From assembly GCA_937965895.1 (NCBI GenBank), contig CALCKS010000251.1, positions 1-20,046 on the forward strand: a stretch of DNA of 20,046 nucleotides. The letters are read 5' to 3'. The notes beneath the pieces were generated by a model. That model was not told the DNA's origin and did not search any database. It saw only the letters and a program-made list of their open reading frames with translations. The DNA comes from an uncultured Campylobacter sp. (GTDB taxonomy: Bacteria > Campylobacterota > Campylobacteria > Campylobacterales > Campylobacteraceae). Every line of letters starts with the position of its first letter. Within the stretch, counting starts at the first letter, position 1. The position numbers and the translations under genes are program-made. Shown one piece after another: positions 15,393 to 20,046 of this stretch.

Positions 15393-15420
15393 ATTTCAAA
15401 AACAAAAAGCACGATAACAA

Positions 15421-15460
15421 AAAAGTCAGCTTTAAATCAACCGCATAAAGCCGACTTTTA
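15421..15460. terminator. Bidirectional terminator between trpF and the convergent gene
   Basis: AAAAGTCAGCTTTA at 15421-15434 and TAAAGCCGACTTTT at 15446-15459 form a 14-position stem with one mismatch, around an 11-base loop. There is an A-run on one side and a T-run on the other, so it can stop transcription from both strands. It ends the trpE-GD-F unit and also the minus-strand gene at 15466-17088. Confidence 0.85.
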
Positions 15461-15465
15461 TCGCC

Positions 15466-17088
15466 CTACTCGCTTTTAAAATTAAAAATTTTCACATCGC
15501 TTTTCGTCTCATCCTTGAAATAAATCTGCACCGACACTCTTTGGATATTTGGCGCTTCTTTGTATATATTATCAGCATCCGCTTTTACATTGTACGGCTT
15601 TGGCAGCTCAGTATCGGGAACGTCTTTATTGATACCGTAAACGATCTTTTCCACGCCGTCGCCGTACGAGAGGATGTGGGTGAAATAAACTATATCTTTA
15701 CGGCCGGCATTTGACACCCAGTGGTTTGATGTTTGTTTGAGCATCTTTATATCGCTTTCGGCTTTTGGGTCTAGTATCTCTCCGCTTGGTAGCTTTTTGT
15801 ACCATTCGTACTTAAACGGCCCGTTTATATTGCCGTTTCGGTCTTTGTATTTAAACTCTATATACTCTTTTACGACTTGCGCGTCGTCCGGCAATCCAAA
15901 CCAGTTTTTGGGCTTCTTTTCGCCGCTATCTTGGTAAACTATATCAAAATACCCGGTGCTGATAAACTCCCCCTGCCCGTCTATACGGTAAAAAATTTCA
16001 GTCGGTTTGTCTGAAATGTTCGCTACTATTTGATAACCCTGATTGGTATGGATTCTCTCGACCGTTACGGGATTTTCAAAGATGCTTTGACTGATTTTAT
16101 CCAGCTCAGTTTTACGCTCGTGGATATATTTTATCTGGGCATTTAGCTCGTCTTTATCGGTAAAGTAACGCGCCAATTTCCCTTCTTCATTCAGCTTTAA
16201 AAATTTATCCGCGTACTCTTTTTCCAGCTTTTTATCGGACATCGTCTGATCCCCTAAAACAGCCTTTGAGTATGCGCGCGCCAGCTCATAGTATGCAGGC
16301 GCAAAATCCGGATTTTGCTTAACGAAATTTGTTAGTTTTTCTGTTTTTTGTTTGCCGTTTTCGAGTAAAATTTTGGCGTAACTATCGATCAAAATATCAT
16401 CGTTTTTAAACATTTCGTTGTAAATTTCTTTTGCGCCGGCTTTGCCCTCTTGGATCTTTAAAAACGACTGAAATCTTAAATGCGGATCTAGTTTACGGTC
16501 GCTAAACGAAAAATATTTTATATACGATTTTCTCGCATTTCCGTAATCTCCGCTAAGCTCATAAATCCTGGCATTATGATAATAATCCTCTTGCGTTTTC
16601 GGGTTTGCGATGATGCCGCCGCCTTTGCCGATGTTTTCGCTTAGTTTGTCTATTTTAGTATCTACGTTTTGTATAGCGGATTTTATATTTTTGCTATCTT
16701 CTTTTATTTCGGTTACTGCTTGCTTGATCTCGTCCGTATCTTTTTTGATCATGCCTAGCAAATTTTGAATTTTTTCAAGCGGCGGTATGATGCTGGCTAA
16801 GTAGCCGTTTTCGCTACCTTTTTCTTCCGCGCTTTGCAGTCCGTACATGGAGCCGGTGGCGATTATGCTTAGACTCGTAAATACCATGATAGGCAAAACC
16901 CTCTGCCTTAGTCTAGATAGCCCGATATAAGCCAAAAATAGGACGCAAGTGATAATTATGCTAGCATAAAATAGATATTTCGCAAAAGGAGCGATCGGCT
17001 GACAAATGTCGGAAATACCGCCGAAAACGGCAGCCAAACCGCCGGCCCAAATTTTATTTTTATTTAATGCTTCTTTTATGGCGCCCAT
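15466..17088 (-). CDS. Membrane-anchored coiled-coil/TPR-like protein of unknown function
   Basis: I do not recognise a named family for this 540-residue protein. Two hydrophobic segments near the N-terminus (about 37-58 and 65-84) would anchor it, and a weaker one lies at 13-30. A heptad-like helical stretch at about 100-154 (IKQAVTEIKEDSKNIKSAIQ and flanks) looks like a coiled coil. Residues of about 165-300 contain TPR-like helices, for example YYHNARIYELSGDYGNARKS (169-188) and NPDFAPAYYELARAYSKA (259-276). The C-terminal third has beta-type sequence (TEIFYRIDGQGEFISTGYFD). The start has AAGGA on the minus strand, and a distant GATATAAAA (17161-17169) may be the -10. It sits in reverse between trpF and trpB. 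It is far AT-richer than they are (21 G+C of 60 in 16501-16560 versus 35 of 60 in trpB 17701-17760), which suggests acquired DNA. Confidence 0.8.
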   Translation of the reverse strand: MGAIKEALNKNKIWAGGLAAVFGGISDICQPIAPFAKYLFYASIIITCVLFLAYIGLSRLRQRVLPIMVFTSLSIIATGSMYGLQSAEEKGSENGYLASIIPPLEKIQNLLGMIKKDTDEIKQAVTEIKEDSKNIKSAIQNVDTKIDKLSENIGKGGGIIANPKTQEDYYHNARIYELSGDYGNARKSYIKYFSFSDRKLDPHLRFQSFLKIQEGKAGAKEIYNEMFKNDDILIDSYAKILLENGKQKTEKLTNFVKQNPDFAPAYYELARAYSKAVLGDQTMSDKKLEKEYADKFLKLNEEGKLARYFTDKDELNAQIKYIHERKTELDKISQSIFENPVTVERIHTNQGYQIVANISDKPTEIFYRIDGQGEFISTGYFDIVYQDSGEKKPKNWFGLPDDAQVVKEYIEFKYKDRNGNINGPFKYEWYKKLPSGEILDPKAESDIKMLKQTSNHWVSNAGRKDIVYFTHILSYGDGVEKIVYGINKDVPDTELPKPYNVKADADNIYKEAPNIQRVSVQIYFKDETKSDVKIFNFKSE

Positions 17089-17237
17089 ATTCTTATCCTT
17101 TGGTTTTTATTTCGTCTTAAATACCTCTTGACTCGCTTACCAAATTTGGCCGAAAGCAGCTTTTTATATCGCCGTAACATATTTGGAATCATATCGTTTT
17201 TACCATAAATTCAAATTTGCGTGCGCTAAAAATACCG

Positions 17238-17291
17238 TAAAATAAGCCTAATAAAAACTTAAAATGCTAAAATAAACAAAAATTTAAAGGA
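17238..17291 (+). promoter_or_regulatory. Promoter region and RBS of trpBA
   Basis: Two -10-like TAAAAT boxes lie at 17238-17243 and 17268-17273. An AAAGGA ribosome-binding site is at 17286-17291, before the ATG at 17297. Because a terminator and an opposite-strand gene separate trpB from trpF, trpBA needs a promoter here. Confidence 0.5.
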
Positions 17292-17296
17292 TACCG

Positions 17297-18478
17297 ATGA
17301 ACACCAAAGCATATTTCGGCAAATTCGGCGGGCAGTTCGTGCCAGAAACCGTGATGTTCGCGCTAGACGAGCTCGAGGCTGCTTACGAGCGCATAGTAAA
17401 AACGGCTGAATTTGAGGCCGAACTAGACGACCTACTAAAAAACTACGTCGGACGCCCGAGTCCGCTATATCACGCAAAACGCCTAAGCGAGCACTACGGA
17501 CATGAAATTTATCTAAAGCGCGAGGATCTAAATCACACGGGCGCGCACAAGATAAATAACGCCCTAGCCCAGGCGCTTCTCGCCAAAAAAATGGGCAAAA
17601 AGAAGGTTTTAGCAGAGACGGGCGCGGGTCAGCATGGCGTGGCGACTGCGACGGCGGCGGCATTGCTCGGTCTTGAGTGCGACGTATATATGGGTGCTAC
17701 CGACGTCGAGCGTCAGCAGCTAAACGCGTTTCGCATGCAGCTTTTAGGCGCCAGAGTCGTGAGCGTAGAAGATGGGCTAAAAACGCTAAAAGAGGCCACC
17801 ACCGCAGCGATCCAAGCGTGGGTAAACGAGATAGAAAGCGCATTTTACGTCATCGGCTCGGCAGTCGGCCCGCATCCGTATCCTAGGATCGTGCGCGACT
17901 TCCAGAGTATCATCGGCCGCGAGACCAAGGCGCAACTAAAAGAATACGGCGTACATCCCGACTACGTCATCGCCTGCGTCGGCGGCGGTAGCAACGCCAT
18001 CGGCATCTTTAGCGCGTTTTTGGGCGACGCGGACGTAAATTTGATCGGAGTCGAGGCTGCGGGCCTAGGCGCGGATACTCCGTATCACGCCGCAACTCTA
18101 ACCAAGGGCCGCACAGGCATCATCCACGGTATGAAAACGATCGTGCTTCAAGACGAATACGGCATGATCGAGCCGGTACATAGTATCTCGGCGGGGCTTG
18201 ATTATCCGGGCGTGGGCCCCGAGCACGCGCACCTCCACGAGAGCAAGCGAGCCGCCTACTACGGCGTCACAGACGACGAGTGCATAAACGCGCTATATCT
18301 AACCAGCCGCCTAGAGGGCATCATACCTGCGATCGAGAGCTCGCACGCGTTAGCGTATCTAGAAAAGCTATGTCCAAATTTGACGAAAAAAAGCGTCATC
18401 GTCGTAAATGTCTCGGGACGCGGCGACAAGGACATAAACACCGTGATGAGCTACGAGAAAGGAAAAATTTATGGCTAA
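17297..18478 (+). CDS. trpB: Tryptophan synthase beta subunit
   Basis: TrpB condenses indole with serine using pyridoxal phosphate, within the alpha2-beta2 tryptophan synthase complex. The 393-residue protein has the PLP lysine in HTGAHKINNA (Lys85, equivalent to Lys87 of the enterobacterial enzyme). It also has the catalytic glutamate block AETGAGQHG (Glu107), the phosphate-binding GGGSNAIG (229-236) and the VNVSGRGDKD tail. The N-terminal FGKFGGQFVPET is canonical, and the length is normal. The start is supported by AAAGGA. Its last codons overlap the trpA start by eight bases. It is G+C rich like trpGD, unlike the inserted gene upstream. Confidence 0.98.
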   Translation: MNTKAYFGKFGGQFVPETVMFALDELEAAYERIVKTAEFEAELDDLLKNYVGRPSPLYHAKRLSEHYGHEIYLKREDLNHTGAHKINNALAQALLAKKMGKKKVLAETGAGQHGVATATAAALLGLECDVYMGATDVERQQLNAFRMQLLGARVVSVEDGLKTLKEATTAAIQAWVNEIESAFYVIGSAVGPHPYPRIVRDFQSIIGRETKAQLKEYGVHPDYVIACVGGGSNAIGIFSAFLGDADVNLIGVEAAGLGADTPYHAATLTKGRTGIIHGMKTIVLQDEYGMIEPVHSISAGLDYPGVGPEHAHLHESKRAAYYGVTDDECINALYLTSRLEGIIPAIESSHALAYLEKLCPNLTKKSVIVVNVSGRGDKDINTVMSYEKGKIYG

Positions 18479-19220
18479 GGTAAAAGACGCGTTCGCGGGC
18501 AAAAAAGCAAACATCGGCTACGTCGTGGCGGGATATCCTAGTGCCAAAGCGACGAAGGAGTTTTTATTAAATTTAGACGGCAGCTGCCTGGATCTACTTG
18601 AGCTTGGCATCCCCTACTCCGATCCGCTCGCAGACGGCAAACTCATCGCGCAAGCTAGCTTTGAAACCGCCGCAAAGGGCGTAAATACAGGCACGGTATT
18701 TACCATGCTAGAAGAGTGCAAAGGCAAGATAAATAAACCGGTCGTATTTCTCGTGTATTTTAACATCGTGTTTGCCTACGGCGTAGAGAGGTTTATCGCT
18801 CGCTCAAAAGAGGTCGGTATAGCAGGATTTATCATCCCCGATCTGCCGTTTGAGGAGAGCGAGGAGGTAGCGGGACTGTGCGCTAAATTTGACCTTGATC
18901 TCATCCCGTTAATCAGCGTCACTTCGCAAAACCGCGCGGATAAAATTTTAAAATTCGGCTCAGGATTTGTCTATGCTCTGGGCGCTATTGGCGTGAGCGG
19001 GTCGCAGCGAGCTAGCGAGGAGAGGCTAAAGGCGCTAGTAGAGGGTCTAAAAAAAAGAAGAGATCTGCCTGTTGCGGTGGGCTTTGGCGTGAAAAATAAA
19101 AACGATGCCGACGAGGTAAAAACCTACGCCGACGGCGCGATAATCGGCACCGAGATAGTAAAGCTCACGGCCAAATTTGAGGGCGAAGAGCTGATAAAGC
19201 AAATCAATAAACTTTTTTAA
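18471..19220 (+). CDS. trpA: Tryptophan synthase alpha subunit
   Basis: TrpA cleaves indole-3-glycerol phosphate to indole and glyceraldehyde 3-phosphate and passes indole to TrpB through the inter-subunit tunnel. The 249-residue TIM barrel keeps both catalytic acids: Glu44 in LLELGIPYSDP and Asp55 in PLADGK. It also has the YFNIVFAYG and IPDLPFEE blocks and a phosphate-binding AVGFGVKN near residue 200. It is slightly shorter than the enterobacterial protein (268). AAAGGA at 18458-18463 gives the ribosome-binding site, and the gene overlaps trpB, so the two are likely coupled to keep equal subunit amounts. An A8 run at 19049-19056 lies within the gene but the frame is intact. Confidence 0.97.
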   Translation: MAKVKDAFAGKKANIGYVVAGYPSAKATKEFLLNLDGSCLDLLELGIPYSDPLADGKLIAQASFETAAKGVNTGTVFTMLEECKGKINKPVVFLVYFNIVFAYGVERFIARSKEVGIAGFIIPDLPFEESEEVAGLCAKFDLDLIPLISVTSQNRADKILKFGSGFVYALGAIGVSGSQRASEERLKALVEGLKKRRDLPVAVGFGVKNKNDADEVKTYADGAIIGTEIVKLTAKFEGEELIKQINKLF

Positions 19221-19248
19221 ATTTAGCGGCGTTTGCGTTAAATTTAAG

Positions 19249-19275
19249 TATAATTATAAAATTTTGTTTAAAGGA
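19249..19275 (+). promoter_or_regulatory. Promoter -10 and RBS of the cheX-fliN pair
   Basis: AGTATAAT gives a perfect -10 box at 19249-19254, and AAGGA at 19271-19275 is the ribosome-binding site. The box lies only about 30 bases after the trpA stop, and no terminator hairpin is obvious, so transcription from trpBA could also enter these genes. Confidence 0.55.
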
Positions 19276-19282
19276 CGGCGCG

Positions 19283-19699
19283 ATGATGGACGTTGCGGAG
19301 CTTGGGATCAAGCATCTGTGCGAGGATACCCTGGGCTACAAGGTAGAGAGCGCAAAGAGCGCGGAGGGGAAATTTTACGGATCGAGTTTGCCGATTTTTA
19401 AGGGCAAAGAGGAGTTTCACTTTTATCTTTACTTTAAAAAAGATACGCTAAACCGCTTTGCTAGCGTGCTTCTTGGCGTCGATAAACTAGCCGAAGACGA
19501 GCTAAGCGACATCTGCAAAGAGGTGGCAAATCTCACGATCGGCTACGCTAAAAATCTACTCAACGAACGCGAAGCAAACGCTTATAAACTAGGCACTCCC
19601 GAGTATCTAGGTGGGACGAGCTTTCACGTCAAACTAGACGACAAGCGCGTCTATAAAATCAAAAATAGAACATTTCAAGTAGGATATAAAAAAGCATGA
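19283..19699 (+). CDS. CheX-like chemotaxis phosphatase family protein
   Basis: This 138-residue protein has the CheC/CheX/FliY phosphatase motif pattern D-x3-E-x2-N-x3-G at D76, E80, N83 and G87 (SDICKEVANLTIG), with a proline 23 residues after the Asn (P106). In CheX the Glu and Asn of this helix dephosphorylate CheY-P. The beta-rich flanks (FHFYLYFKKD and TSFHVKLDDKRVY) fit the fold. Only one motif copy is present, as in CheX; CheC often has two. Two adjacent ATG codons (19283 and 19286) are possible starts, and AAGGA spacing favours the first. Its stop overlaps the fliN start in ATGA, tying it to the flagellar switch. The family call is moderately sure; activity is inferred. Confidence 0.65.
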   Translation: MMDVAELGIKHLCEDTLGYKVESAKSAEGKFYGSSLPIFKGKEEFHFYLYFKKDTLNRFASVLLGVDKLAEDELSDICKEVANLTIGYAKNLLNEREANAYKLGTPEYLGGTSFHVKLDDKRVYKIKNRTFQVGYKKA

Positions 19700-20046
19700 G
19701 CGAAGAACTACAAGAGATAAATGCCGTAGAAACGGCGCTGCAAGGGGTTCAGGAGATGTTGCAAGAGCGCGGCGGGCTTTTTAAAAGCTACGACGAGCTG
19801 ATGGATATCGGCGTGGATTTTATCTCAGAGCTCGGCACTACGACGATTAGCGTAAAGCAGCTATTAAAGCTCGAAGTTGGTTCGGTTATCGATCTAGAAA
19901 AGCCTGCCGGCGAGAGCGTGGAGCTTTTTATAAACAACCGAATTTTCGGCAAGGGCGAAGTAATGGTCTACGAAAAAAACCTCGCCATCAGGATAAATGA
20001 AATCCTAGACTCAAAATCCGTCATCCAGTACTTTAAACGAGAGCAA
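19696..20046 (+). CDS. fliN: Flagellar motor switch protein FliN (3' end beyond window)
   Basis: An ORF of 117 codons runs off the window without a stop. It begins MSEELQEINAVETALQ, a helical, acidic lead-in. It continues into a SpoA (FliN/FliM C-terminal) domain: MDIGVDFISELGTTTISVKQ, then LLKLEVGSVIDLEKPAGESV, then FINNRIFGKGEVMVYEKNLA and IRINEI. FliN forms the lower ring of the flagellar C-ring, which binds CheY-P and controls rotation. Almost the whole domain is present, so the stop probably lies just outside. The start overlaps the stop of the CheX-like gene by four bases. FliN downstream of trpBA matches the C. jejuni arrangement as I remember it. Confidence 0.93.
   Translation, partial: MSEELQEINAVETALQGVQEMLQERGGLFKSYDELMDIGVDFISELGTTTISVKQLLKLEVGSVIDLEKPAGESVELFINNRIFGKGEVMVYEKNLAIRINEILDSKSVIQYFKREQ

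Noticed and set aside
19049..19056. A8 run in trpA as a phase-variable or slippage site
   Set aside because: The frame is intact and complete, and an AAA-AAA-AGA lysine/arginine run is ordinary. Campylobacter phase variation usually uses longer G tracts.
1..20046. CRISPR arrays, tRNA genes, transposases and attachment sites
   Set aside because: I looked for regularly spaced repeats, cloverleaf-like sequences, CCA-type 3' ends and transposase-like ORFs and found none that I could support.

Overview
The window looks like a chromosomal segment of a Campylobacter species. The evidence is an uvrA / trp operon / fliN neighbourhood as remembered from Campylobacter jejuni, a fused trpGD gene, G/A-TATAAT or TAAAAT -10 boxes with little -35 signal, AAGGA ribosome-binding sites, and a very high density of the word AAATTT (often CAAATTTG or TCAAATTT). 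The coding DNA is G+C richer than C. jejuni, which points to a group such as C. rectus/C. showae/C. curvus. The species call is inference. No CRISPR array, tRNA, rRNA, insertion sequence or phage gene was seen.

Layout: (1) 117-1745, fhs (formate-tetrahydrofolate ligase), closed by a strong terminator. (2) 2176-5588 on the minus strand, uvrA followed by a small T4-endonuclease-V-like pyrimidine dimer glycosylase, a compact UV-repair pair. (3) 5764-7422, a DASS/SLC13 anion transporter divergent from uvrA. (4) 7515-9095, a SAM methyltransferase with a C-terminal regulatory region. (5) 9356-9988, an unrecognised membrane protein. (6) 10081-11339, a TSUP (TauE/SafE) permease divergent from a secreted DUF302 protein. 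(7) 11388-19220, the tryptophan biosynthesis genes in the order trpE, trpGD, trpF, trpB, trpA. (8) 19283-20046, a CheX-like protein and fliN (cut by the window end).

The five trp genes together encode all steps from chorismate to tryptophan. They are interrupted twice. A 427-base gap with nested and competing inverted repeats lies between trpE and trpGD. A low-G+C, opposite-strand gene for a membrane-anchored, probably TPR-containing protein lies between trpF and trpB, with its own terminator and a new promoter for trpBA. These two interruptions, together with a 30-odd-residue insertion in TrpE, are the least ordinary parts of the window. I found no convincing evidence for a wholly new multi-gene system. 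The best candidates for undescribed biology are the structured trpE-trpGD spacer and the inserted gene.
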